From: Humibacter ginsenosidimutans
Lineage (GTDB): Bacteria > Actinomycetota > Actinomycetes > Actinomycetales > Microbacteriaceae
Reading direction: 5' to 3'
Length of the DNA stretch: 64,000 nucleotides
NCBI RefSeq assembly: GCF_007859675.1
Contig: NZ_CP042305.1
Coordinates: 3,348,001 to 3,412,000, forward strand
Shown in pieces: positions 52,379 through 60,759 of this stretch. The notes beneath the pieces were generated by a model that saw only the letters and a program-made list of their open reading frames with translations, was not told where the DNA came from and did not search any database. Numbering within the stretch: the first letter of the stretch is position 1; the number at the start of each line of letters is the position of its first letter. Position numbers and translations under genes: made by a program.

Positions 52379-54097
52379 CTAGACCCTAGCTGCGTCCGTG
52401 CCGGTGCCGGTGTCAGCAGCGGAGCCCTCCGCGCTCGTTCCCTTCTCGGCTGCGTCGGGCTCATCGAACTTCGCCGACACCTGACCCTTCGGGTACAGCA
52501 CGCCGAGCACCGCAACCGCGAGCATCGCCACGGCCATGCCGACGAACGCCCACGCCACCGACTCCGCGTACCCCTGGTGCACCGCCTGGATGAACTGCTC
52601 GCGCACCGCGGCCGGCAGCGCAGACAGGTGCTGTGAGGTGGAGGCGGCCGCGGCTCCGCCGATGCGCGAGACCGCGTCGGCAGCATCCTGTGCGCTGGCG
52701 CCGAGCTTCACGAATGAGGCGGTCAGCTTGTCGGAGAGCACGCCGGTGACGACCGTGCCGAGCACCGCGATGCCGAGTGCGCCGCCGAAGTTGCGCATGG
52801 TCTGCGAGATGGCGGTCACCTCGCCGTAGGAGGCCCCGATGGCGCGGTTGACGGCATCCGTGCTCGCGGCGCTGAACATGTAGCCGATGCCGAGCCCGGC
52901 CAGCAGGATGGGCCAGGTCTGCGCGTTGAAGAAGGCACCGGGGCCCGACGGGATGCTCGTCACCGAGTACGCGAGCCAGGCGAAGCCCGCAGCGCCGGCG
53001 AGTCCGCCGAGCACGAGCACGCCCTTCGCGCCGCTGCGGTCGAAGCGCACGGAGCCGAGACGCGAGGCCACGACGAAGCCGATGAAGAACTTGAGGAACA
53101 GCAACCCGGTCGAGAGCGCGGAGAGCTCCAGCGACACCTGGCCGTACACGCTGAGGAAGAAGAAGGTGCTGAGGAACGCGATCGAGGCGAAGAGTGTGGC
53201 GAGTGTGGCGAGCGTGAACCCGCGGTCGCGGAACACCTGCAGCTTGACGAGAGGCTGTGCGGTGCGCGACTCGACGAACCCGAAGAGCACGAGAAGCAGG
53301 ATGCCGCCGCCGATCGAGCCGAGCACCGCCGGGTTCGTCCAACCCCATGGCGCGGCCTGCTGCAGACCGAACACGATGCCGGCGAGTCCCGCGGCCGCGA
53401 TCAGCGCGCCGACGAGATCGATGCGTTCGCGCTTCGGGGTGGAGCCGGATGCCTTGCGGCGCTCAGCCGCGATCGCCACGATCACGAACGCGGCGATCGC
53501 CAGCGGAACGTTGACCCAGAAGATGGCGCGCCATGTCCACACGCTCAGGTAGCCGCCCGCGATCGGGCCGACGGCCGTCATCGCGCCGGTGATGGCGAAG
53601 AAGATCGCCATCGCCCGACCGCGCGACTCGCGCGAGAAGCCCTGCACAACGAGGCCGATCGCTGCAGGGAACATCAGCGCGCCCGCCGCGCCCTGCAGCA
53701 CCCGCGCCGTGATCAGCCACGGAGCGGCCAGGTCGCCCTCGGGTGCGAGCCCGCAGAGCAGCGAGGTGGCGCCGAAAGCTGCGATGCCGATCAGCGCCAT
53801 GCGCTTGTGGCCGACGACGTCGGCGAGACGTCCTCCGAGCAGGAACACGGCGGCGGTCGCGATCAGATACGCGTTGACGGCCCACTGCATCGCGTCGTGG
53901 CTGAAGTGCAGGTCGGCCTCGATGGTCGGCGCAGACAGCGCGACGATGGTCTGGTCGATGGTGGTCATCGACACCGCGATGATCAGACCGACGAGCGCCG
54001 TGACGTTGCCCGTCGTGCCGAGGCCGGCCGACGAGCCGCGCCCCGCCGGCGCGCGCCCGGAGCCGGCCGATCCGGTGCCTGACGATGCGAGTGACAT
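52379..54097 (-). CDS. MFS drug exporter, DHA2/EmrB-type
   Basis: 572 aa, 14 membrane helices. TM1 ends MTTIDQTIVALSAPTIEADL, motif A is GGRLADVVGHKRMA and motif C AMTAVGPIAGGYL. A proton-driven multidrug exporter. The ATG at 54097 has GGAGGAA upstream. It is first in an operon with a histidine kinase and response regulator (3-bp gap), an arrangement seen for exporters induced by membrane stress or antibiotics. Substrate unknown. Confidence 0.87.
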   Translation of the reverse strand: MSLASSGTGSAGSGRAPAGRGSSAGLGTTGNVTALVGLIIAVSMTTIDQTIVALSAPTIEADLHFSHDAMQWAVNAYLIATAAVFLLGGRLADVVGHKRMALIGIAAFGATSLLCGLAPEGDLAAPWLITARVLQGAAGALMFPAAIGLVVQGFSRESRGRAMAIFFAITGAMTAVGPIAGGYLSVWTWRAIFWVNVPLAIAAFVIVAIAAERRKASGSTPKRERIDLVGALIAAAGLAGIVFGLQQAAPWGWTNPAVLGSIGGGILLLVLFGFVESRTAQPLVKLQVFRDRGFTLATLATLFASIAFLSTFFFLSVYGQVSLELSALSTGLLFLKFFIGFVVASRLGSVRFDRSGAKGVLVLGGLAGAAGFAWLAYSVTSIPSGPGAFFNAQTWPILLAGLGIGYMFSAASTDAVNRAIGASYGEVTAISQTMRNFGGALGIAVLGTVVTGVLSDKLTASFVKLGASAQDAADAVSRIGGAAAASTSQHLSALPAAVREQFIQAVHQGYAESVAWAFVGMAVAMLAVAVLGVLYPKGQVSAKFDEPDAAEKGTSAEGSAADTGTGTDAARV

Positions 54098-54253
54098 GAG
54101 GTTTCCTCCCGAAGAACAGCACCCGTTCGGATGCCTGATCCCAGGCTCGTCATTCCCGCCCCGCCGCGGCACCGACGACAGGTCGGAGTGCCTGTCATCC
54201 GATCGGAGGACACGGCGCAGGGCCTGCGCGGCATGGGCGTCCCCGGCGCTCGC

Positions 54254-54259
54254 TACTCT
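54254..54259 (+). promoter_or_regulatory. -10 element TACTCT of leaderless glycosyltransferase gene
   Basis: TACTCT, then GATCGC, then the ATG at 54266. The geometry matches the other leaderless genes in this window. Confidence 0.5.
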
Positions 54260-54265
54260 GATCGC

Positions 54266-55765
54266 ATGTCAGCGACGCTCGTCGCACCACCCATCTCCGA
54301 AAGCGAACGCGTCGTGCCGCGGTTCGCCTGGCTGCCCGTCTTCACCGCGATGGGCGCCCTGCTGCTTCTGCTCGGCGCCACCTCCAACGCGTACGGCTAC
54401 CATCGCGACGAGCTGTACTTCCGCATCCTGCCGCCGGCGTGGGGATACACGGACCAGCCGCCGCTCACACCGCTGATCGCTCACGCCACAGCGATCTTCG
54501 GCGACCAGCCCTGGTCGCTGCACGTGCCAGCCATTCTGTTCGCCGTGGCATCCGTCGGGGTCGTCGCGCTGATCGCACGTGAAGTGGGCGGCGGGGGACT
54601 GGCCCAGGGTCTGGCCGCGTGGGGATACGCATTCGGCGCCGTGACCCTGATCATGGGGCATTCGTTGTTCACGGCATCCCTCGACCTCATCGTGTGGCCC
54701 GCGGTGATGCTGTTCGTGATCAGGGTGTTCACTCGCGCCCAGCCGTGGTGGTGGATGATCGCAGGCCTCGTCGTGGGTCTGAGCATGTACAACAAGCTGC
54801 TGATCGCCATGCTGCTGATCGGCGTCGCCGTCGGTCTGCTCGCGGTAGGGCCGCGCACGGCGCTGGCATCGTGGTGGCCGTACGCCGGCATCGGGGTCGC
54901 GCTCGTGATCGGCGCGCCCAACCTCGTCTATCAGGTCGTGAACGGGTGGCCCCAGCTGCAGATGGGTGCTGCGCTCGCGGCGGAGAAGAGCGGGGACGTG
55001 CGGCCGCTGCTCGTTCCGTTCCTTCTGATCGAGCTCGGTCCGTTCCTCGTGCCGATCTGGGTCGCCGGCATCGTCGCCCTGTTCCGTCGCCGTGCCTGGC
55101 GTTCGTTGCGCTGGATTCCGATCGCCTTCGTCGTGGTCGTCGCGCTCGTCTTCCTCGCCGGGTCGCAGGTCTACTACGGCTACGGTCTGCTCGCGACGGT
55201 CTACGCGATCGGATGCGTTCCCACGGCCGAGTGGGCACGTCGACGCAGGTGGCGGCTCGCCCTCGTCATCGTGGGCGTGGTCGTGAGCTCGGCAGGCGGC
55301 ATCCTGCTGTCGTTGCCGATTCTGCCCGTGCGGGTCGAGGCGAACACGCCGATCGGCGCCATCGATCAGGCGATCCGCGACCAGGTCGGATGGCCGCAAT
55401 ACGTTGAAGAGGTCGATGATGTCGTTCACCAGGTCGCCTCAGGCGGCGACACCGTGATCATCGCGACGAACTACGGCGAGGCCGGCGCCCTCGACCGCTA
55501 TCTGCCCGCCGGATCGCCCGGTGTGTACAGCGGTCACAACGCGTTGGGCACGCTGCCGCCTCCGCCGCGGTCGACGAAGACCGTCGTCTTCGTCGGTGCG
55601 GAGTACCCGCGGGCGGAACTGTTCTTCCAGCACTGCGTCGTCTCCGGCCACCTCGACGACGAGGTCGGCATGGACAACGAGGAGCAGGGCCAGCCGATCG
55701 CGGTGTGCACGGGGCCGACGGTGTCGATGAGCGACCTGATGGCGAAGTTGCGGCACCTCGGCTGA
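54266..55765 (+). CDS. ArnT/PMT-like membrane glycosyltransferase (GT39/GT83 fold)
   Basis: 499 aa. About 11-12 membrane helices; the first outside loop has the acidic motif in YGYHRDELYFRI and YTDQPPLTPLIAH, typical of the PMT_2 domain where a polyprenyl-phosphate sugar is used as donor. A soluble C-terminal domain (about 385-499) follows the last helix. It would transfer a sugar from a lipid carrier to a protein, lipid or cell-wall glycan on the outer face of the membrane. The acceptor is unknown. Confidence 0.82.
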   Translation: MSATLVAPPISESERVVPRFAWLPVFTAMGALLLLLGATSNAYGYHRDELYFRILPPAWGYTDQPPLTPLIAHATAIFGDQPWSLHVPAILFAVASVGVVALIAREVGGGGLAQGLAAWGYAFGAVTLIMGHSLFTASLDLIVWPAVMLFVIRVFTRAQPWWWMIAGLVVGLSMYNKLLIAMLLIGVAVGLLAVGPRTALASWWPYAGIGVALVIGAPNLVYQVVNGWPQLQMGAALAAEKSGDVRPLLVPFLLIELGPFLVPIWVAGIVALFRRRAWRSLRWIPIAFVVVVALVFLAGSQVYYGYGLLATVYAIGCVPTAEWARRRRWRLALVIVGVVVSSAGGILLSLPILPVRVEANTPIGAIDQAIRDQVGWPQYVEEVDDVVHQVASGGDTVIIATNYGEAGALDRYLPAGSPGVYSGHNALGTLPPPPRSTKTVVFVGAEYPRAELFFQHCVVSGHLDDEVGMDNEEQGQPIAVCTGPTVSMSDLMAKLRHLG

Positions 55766-55954
55766 TGGCCGTGCCGCTCCAGACCGCCGAAATGGCGGGA
55801 GGAACCGGCCGCTATGGGTGCGCGAAGAGGCATTTTCGCCCACAAGGTGGTCGCGGCGGCAACAGGCATACCCTCGGCCGGCCACGAAGAGCCTTCGGTT
55901 CTCGATCTCGGCTGTGGCTGGGGCGAGGGGGTGACGCGTGAGAGCCGGTCCTGC

Positions 55955-56686
55955 CTACGGCGCGACCCGCCCGGCGTCGATGAACGCCTTGTGCGTGATG
56001 GGCATCAGGCGAGCGAACTGCGCCTCCATCTGCTCGGCGACCAGCTGGATCTCGCGCTGCGGCGAGCTGGGAAATCGTGCGTCGGCGCTCTGCACGCGCA
56101 GTGAGAGGAACGACATGAGCGAGCGAGCATTGCAGGTCGCGTACATCGAGGAGTACGTGGCGACAGGGAGCACACCCCGCGCGACCTCGCGAGCGATGCC
56201 GACATCCAGCATCTCCCGGTAAGCCTCGTAGGCGGCGCTCACCGCGCGCCGGGTCGCTCGTGCAACGACCTCGTGCTGCTCGACGGTGCCCGGCTCGAAG
56301 ATGTAGTGGCCCGTCTTGCCGACCTGGACGAGTGGTCGGCTCTCGTCAGGAACGTAGAAGACGGGCGCGAGCTCGCGATATCGACCCGATTCCTCGTTGT
56401 ACGACCAGCCGATGCGGTGTCGCTGAAACTCGCGGAACACGAAGATCGGCGCCTGCACGTAGAACGTCATCGAGTTGTGCTCGAACGGCGTGCCGTGCCG
56501 GTCGCGCATGAGGTATCGGATCAATCCCTCCGATCGCGCGGCGTCGGCGTCGAGCGCGTCCAACGACTTCTCGCCGGATGTCGACACTCGCGCCGCCCAG
56601 ATGACGTCGGAGTCCTGCGCCTGGCCCCTGATCAGTTCTGCACGCACATCGCTGCGGAACTGCGGTGTCTCGATCTCCGAAGGCAT
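55955..56686 (-). CDS. thyX: FAD-dependent thymidylate synthase
   Basis: 243 aa. It makes dTMP from dUMP using methylene-tetrahydrofolate and reduced FAD. The ThyX signature is QRHRIGWSYNEESGRY near 95-110, with the C-terminal SLRVQSADARFPSSPQREIQ. Between RHR and the conserved Ser I count eight residues, one more than the RHR-x7-S pattern I remember; the nucleotide sequence supports the reading. Typical folate genes (dapB, dfrA) are not adjacent here. It is convergent with the glycosyltransferase and divergent from the MarP gene. Confidence 0.93.
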   Translation of the reverse strand: MPSEIETPQFRSDVRAELIRGQAQDSDVIWAARVSTSGEKSLDALDADAARSEGLIRYLMRDRHGTPFEHNSMTFYVQAPIFVFREFQRHRIGWSYNEESGRYRELAPVFYVPDESRPLVQVGKTGHYIFEPGTVEQHEVVARATRRAVSAAYEAYREMLDVGIAREVARGVLPVATYSSMYATCNARSLMSFLSLRVQSADARFPSSPQREIQLVAEQMEAQFARLMPITHKAFIDAGRVAP

Positions 56687-56801
56687 GCGGCATCCTCTCG
56701 TCCCGGCCGTCGGCCACCACGCGCGTCGCGACCCCGCAAAGGCTACCGAGAACGCAGCCCCACCCCAGCACCCGCACAGCTATACCGGCGAAAGTAGTCG
56801 G

Positions 56802-57989
56802 GTGGAGCTCGCCGTCGACATCGTGCTCGCGCTTGCCGCGGTGGCGGCGATCGCCGTGGGCTGGCATCGTGGCGCCCTGGTCACCGCGCTCTCCATGGTC
56901 GGGCTCATCGTCGGCCTGTGGATCGGGCTTCTGCTCGCCCCCGCCATCGTCGATCTGCTGTTTCCCAACGCGCACGGCAGCCTCATCGCCCGCACCGTTG
57001 TCGCCGCGGCGGTCGTGCTGGTGTGCGGGGCGGTTCTCTACGGCGTCGCGACAGGATTGGCGACCTCACTGCGCAACCGCGTCGACCGCCGCAAGGCGCT
57101 GAACGGCATCGATGCAGCAGGTGGTGCCGTCGTCGGTCTCGTGGCGTGGGCGGCCGTCGTCTGGCTCGTGGCCGGGTTCGTGCAGTCGTCGTCGATCTAT
57201 CCGGCGTCGGAGATGGCATCCGCCTCTCGCATCGTCACCGTGCTCGACGACATCGCCCCGATGTCGCCAGCGACCGCGCTCGGCGCACTCGATGAAGCGC
57301 TCGGGTCGGCCGGGTTGCCCGAGGTGTTCTCCGGCACCGAGACCATTCCGCAGACCGCGGCGCCCGACGCCACCATTCCGGCCGCCGTCACAGCCGAATC
57401 GGCGAGCGTCGTGAAGGTCGAGGCCATCCAGGCGAGCTGTTCGATGGAGTCGAGCGGCAGCGGGTGGGTCGAGGCACACGGGGTCGTCGTGACCAACGCG
57501 CACGTCGTGGCCGGGGCATCCTCCGTGCAGGTCATCGGGCAGGATGACCGCATCTACGACGCCACGGTCGTCGCCTTCGACTCGCAGCGCGACGTGGCCG
57601 TGCTGCGGGTTCCCGACCTGCAGGCCCCCGTGCTGCGCCAGGGCTCGTCGCTCGTGGCCGGCGCCCCCGCCGTCGTCGCCGGCTACCCGGGCGGCGGCCC
57701 GTACACGCTGGGATCCGCACGTGTGCGCGCCGAGCTCGAGGCCGCCGGAACCGACATCTACCAGCGCAACGCGGTCGTGCGCGACGTGTACTCGCTGCGG
57801 GCCGTCGTGCGGCCCGGCAACTCCGGCGGTCCGCTGTTCGATGACTCCGGCGAGGTCGTCGGCATGGTGTTCGCGCGTTCGACGACGGATGCCGACACCG
57901 GCTACGCGCTCACCCTCGCCGAACTGCAGCCCGTGCTCACGAACGCCGGCACGACGCGCGTCGCGACGGGGGTCTGCACGTCGGAGTGA
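56802..57989 (+). CDS. marP: MarP-like membrane-anchored serine protease (CvpA plus trypsin domain)
   Basis: 395 aa. An N-terminal CvpA-type domain with four membrane helices (1-130) is followed by an extracytoplasmic trypsin-like domain. Catalytic residues: His234 (TNAHVVAG), Asp264 (RDVAVLRV) and Ser341 (RPGNSGGPL), almost the positions I recall for mycobacterial MarP. Cysteines at about 213 and 392 can form the disulfide that links the ends of the protease domain. MarP in Mycobacterium supports acid and oxidative stress resistance by processing a cell-wall hydrolase. The GTG start at 56802 is chosen at the beginning of TM1. Tandem repeats begin at its stop codon. Confidence 0.87.
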   Translation: MELAVDIVLALAAVAAIAVGWHRGALVTALSMVGLIVGLWIGLLLAPAIVDLLFPNAHGSLIARTVVAAAVVLVCGAVLYGVATGLATSLRNRVDRRKALNGIDAAGGAVVGLVAWAAVVWLVAGFVQSSSIYPASEMASASRIVTVLDDIAPMSPATALGALDEALGSAGLPEVFSGTETIPQTAAPDATIPAAVTAESASVVKVEAIQASCSMESSGSGWVEAHGVVVTNAHVVAGASSVQVIGQDDRIYDATVVAFDSQRDVAVLRVPDLQAPVLRQGSSLVAGAPAVVAGYPGGGPYTLGSARVRAELEAAGTDIYQRNAVVRDVYSLRAVVRPGNSGGPLFDDSGEVVGMVFARSTTDADTGYALTLAELQPVLTNAGTTRVATGVCTSE

Positions 57990-58040
57990 CGCGGTCCGTA
58001 CCTCGGAGTGACGCGGGCCTGAGCCCCGGAGTGACACGGG
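57983..58040. repeat. Three tandem GGAGTGACGCGG repeats at the marP stop
   Basis: GGAGTGACGCGG occurs at 57983 and 58005 and as GGAGTGACACGG at 58028, a 22-23 bp period. The first copy contains the marP stop codon TGA. The period equals that of the array at 47,921. Confidence 0.65.
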
Positions 58041-58091
58041 TCGGACAGGTCGTACTGCCCCCGTTCGGTCGTCAGGCGCGAGACGCCTTTC

Positions 58092-58127
58092 TGAACACTG
58101 CGTGAACTCGATGAACGGCCGGTGAAC
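58092..58127. promoter_or_regulatory. PHO-box-like direct repeats upstream of efeO
   Basis: TGAAC occurs at 58092, 58103, 58112 and 58123, spaced 11, 9 and 11 bp. On the other strand these read GTTCACCGGCC, GTTCATCGA, GTTCACGCAGT and GTTCAG, resembling the 11-bp GTTCACC-type direct repeats bound by actinobacterial PhoP. Confidence 0.5.
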
Positions 58128-58204
58128 CGGTCCGTTTCCGGTGCCAGCATGGCATCCGTTCGGGGCATCGCGGTGCCCTCCGGGAGCAGGGCGAGGCGGG
58201 CAGC

Positions 58205-59407
58205 GTGCGGCGAGGAACGGTCTACGGCATCGCCGCCGGTGCAGGCGCGGCGATCGTGGGAGCGGTGGTGACCGCGGCGGTCCTCGGCGCGTCTGTCGTT
58301 CCTGTCGCGACGAAGGCCACGGGAGACATCGCCGTCGATGCGGGGATCTCCGGCTGCGGCACCGGCTGGACGGGGTCCAGTGCCGGGGCGCTCACGTTCG
58401 ACGTGAAGAACACGTCCATCGCGGGCATGGAAGTGTACCTGCAGCGCGCCGGCGCCTCCGCTCAGCCGGTCTACCTCGACCTCGAGTCCATCGGCACCGG
58501 CGCCACGGTGCGCGGTCAGGTCACGCTCGCCGCCGGGCGGTACCGGTTCGTGTGCCTGCCTGCCGACGAGGATCCGATCGACGGGCCCGTCGTGACGGTG
58601 TCGGGTGCGAAGCACGTGCTGGATGCGACGCCGGGCATCGTGCCCGTGACCCAGAACAACCTCATTCCCGCCGCGAAGCAGTACGGAACGTGGATCGAGA
58701 GCAGACTGCCCGTGCTGCAGGGCGAGGCATCCGCGCTCCAGGCCGATGTCGCCTCCGGCGACCTCGCGAAGGCGCGCACCGAGTGGCTCACGGCCCATCT
58801 CGAATACGAATCCCTCGGCGCCGCGTACGGCGCGTTCGGCGATGCGGACACCGCCATCAACGGCATGCCGGCCTCCGGCCGCACCGCGCTCGACGACCCC
58901 GACCTCACCGGGTTCCACAAGATCGAGGCGCTGCTGTGGTCGGGAGCGACGCCCGCGACGATCGTGCCCTTCACGAAGCGACTCGTCGCCGACATCGGCA
59001 CTCTGCGCACGACCTTTCCCACGGCGCGCATCGATCCGCTCGACATCGGTCTGCGCGCCCACGAGATCCTGGAGAACGCCCTGCAGTTCGAACTCACCGG
59101 CGCGACCGACGCCGGCAGCCACACCAACCTGGCCACACTCGACGCCAACCTCGCGGGCACCGTGCAGGCACTGCAACCGTTGCGCGGCATTCTGAAGACC
59201 CGCTATCCCGACCTGGCCAAGACGGATGCCGCCATCGCGGCATCCCGCACCCTCGTCGAGTCCTACCGCGGCGCGAACGGCTCCTGGACCCCGGTGCAGA
59301 ACCTCTCCACCGCGCAGCGCGAGCGGCTCGACGCGCAGATCGACCAGACAGTGGAACTGCTCGCTCCGGTCGCCGCGATCTGCGACGTGCGGAGGGCGGC
59401 GTCATGA
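58205..59407 (+). CDS. efeO: EfeO-type iron-uptake lipoprotein-like protein (cupredoxin plus imelysin)
   Basis: 400 aa. N-terminal membrane or signal anchor (GTVYGIAAGAGAAIVGAVVTA, cited as a hydrophobic helix at 6-30), a cupredoxin-like domain (about 45-140; TFDVKNTSIAGMEVYLQ) and an imelysin/M75 domain (about 160-395) with the GxHxxE metal motif in LTGFHKIEALLW near 237. EfeO captures iron outside the membrane and cooperates with EfeB. Its TGA overlaps the efeB ATG (ATGA at 59404-59407). The EfeU permease of the classical system is not in this window. Start GTG 58205 with GAGG upstream. Confidence 0.87.
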   Translation: MRRGTVYGIAAGAGAAIVGAVVTAAVLGASVVPVATKATGDIAVDAGISGCGTGWTGSSAGALTFDVKNTSIAGMEVYLQRAGASAQPVYLDLESIGTGATVRGQVTLAAGRYRFVCLPADEDPIDGPVVTVSGAKHVLDATPGIVPVTQNNLIPAAKQYGTWIESRLPVLQGEASALQADVASGDLAKARTEWLTAHLEYESLGAAYGAFGDADTAINGMPASGRTALDDPDLTGFHKIEALLWSGATPATIVPFTKRLVADIGTLRTTFPTARIDPLDIGLRAHEILENALQFELTGATDAGSHTNLATLDANLAGTVQALQPLRGILKTRYPDLAKTDAAIAASRTLVESYRGANGSWTPVQNLSTAQRERLDAQIDQTVELLAPVAAICDVRRAAS

Positions 59408-60708
59408 GCGTGCACGAGCAGCCGAGCGAAGCCGGTGCGACGCGGCGAGGCTTTCTGCACGGTCTCGTCGGCGCGGGCCTCGCGGCGCCGATCGTGGCCG
59501 CCGCTGCCGCACCGGCGGCCGCCGAAGCGTCGACCACCACGACACCCGCCTCGGCGACCTCGTCGGTCGCGGGGGTGCCGGTCGCGGAGACGGGGTCGGC
59601 CACCGCGTCGTCGTACCCGTTCCACGGGGCGCATCAGGCCGGCATCCTCACCCCGGCGCAGCGGGTCGCGACGTTCGCGTCGTTCGACCTCACGGCAGCC
59701 GGTCGCTCCGAGCTCACCGAGCTCATGAAGACGCTCACCGACCGCGCACGCTTTCTGGCAAGCGGCGGCACTCCCGCGAGCGTGGGCATCACCGCGCCAC
59801 CGCCGGACTCCGGCGTGCTCGGGCCGACGGTCCCGGCCGACGGGCTCACGGTCACCGTCTCGCTCGGGGCGTCGGTGTTCGACGACCGTTACGGGCTGTC
59901 CTCCGCCAAGCCGGCGCGGCTGCGCACCATGGAGGACTTTCCCAACGACGACCTCGACCGGTCGATCTGCGACGGCGATCTGCTGCTTCAGCTCTGCGCC
60001 CACAACGCCGACACAGTCACGCACGCGCTGCGCGACATCGCCAGGGCGACCCGCGGCGCGATGCAGTTGCGCTGGCGCAAAGACGGCTTCTCGTCGCCGC
60101 CGCGACCGACCGGCACGCCCCGCAATCTGCTGGGCTTCAAGGATGGCACGGCGCATCCCGCGCTCGACACCAAGGCCGCTCCCGACGAACTCGTCTGGAC
60201 TCATGCGGGCGGCGACGAGCCCGACTGGGTCGAGGGCGGCAGCTATCACGTGGTGCGCCTCATCCGCATGCTCGTCGAGTTCTGGGACCGTGTCTCGATC
60301 CACGAGCAGGAGAACATGATCGGCAGGCGCCGCGACTCCGGCGCACCGCTCACCGGCACCCACGAGTTCGACGATCCGCACTACGCGAGCGATCCGACCG
60401 GCGACGTCATTCAGATGGATGCCCACATCCGGCTCGCGAACAATCGCTCGCCCCAGCAGGCGAAGCAGCAGATGCTCCGCCGTCCGTACAACTACGACAG
60501 CGGCATCGACGTGAACGGCAACCTCGACAACGGGCTCATCTTCGCCTGCTTCAACCAGGATCTCGAGCGCCAGTTCGTGACCGTGCAGAAGCGGCTCATC
60601 GACGAGCCGCTCGTCGACTACATCTCGCCGACCGGCGGCGGCTACTTCTTCGCGCTGCCGGGCGTGCGACACGAGACCGACTGGTACGCCAGCGGGCTGT
60701 TGGCCTGA
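59404..60708 (+). CDS. efeB: Dye-decolorizing haem peroxidase, EfeB-type, Tat-exported
   Basis: 434 aa. A twin-arginine signal (ATRRGFLHGLVGAGLAAP) predicts folded export. The DyP peroxidase fold shows the GxxDG motif in NLLGFKDGTAHP with catalytic Asp near 243, the distal-side NMIGRRRDSGAPL arginine block and the proximal haem histidine in QMDAHIRLANNR near 342. EfeB is thought to oxidise ferrous iron or act on haem during EfeUOB uptake. Coupled to efeO by a 4-bp overlap. Confidence 0.92.
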   Translation: MSVHEQPSEAGATRRGFLHGLVGAGLAAPIVAAAAAPAAAEASTTTTPASATSSVAGVPVAETGSATASSYPFHGAHQAGILTPAQRVATFASFDLTAAGRSELTELMKTLTDRARFLASGGTPASVGITAPPPDSGVLGPTVPADGLTVTVSLGASVFDDRYGLSSAKPARLRTMEDFPNDDLDRSICDGDLLLQLCAHNADTVTHALRDIARATRGAMQLRWRKDGFSSPPRPTGTPRNLLGFKDGTAHPALDTKAAPDELVWTHAGGDEPDWVEGGSYHVVRLIRMLVEFWDRVSIHEQENMIGRRRDSGAPLTGTHEFDDPHYASDPTGDVIQMDAHIRLANNRSPQQAKQQMLRRPYNYDSGIDVNGNLDNGLIFACFNQDLERQFVTVQKRLIDEPLVDYISPTGGGYFFALPGVRHETDWYASGLLA

Positions 60709-60759
60709 TCGGGGACTGAAGGCCGCCAGCAGCACCTGAATCCAACGAAAGGAACACGA

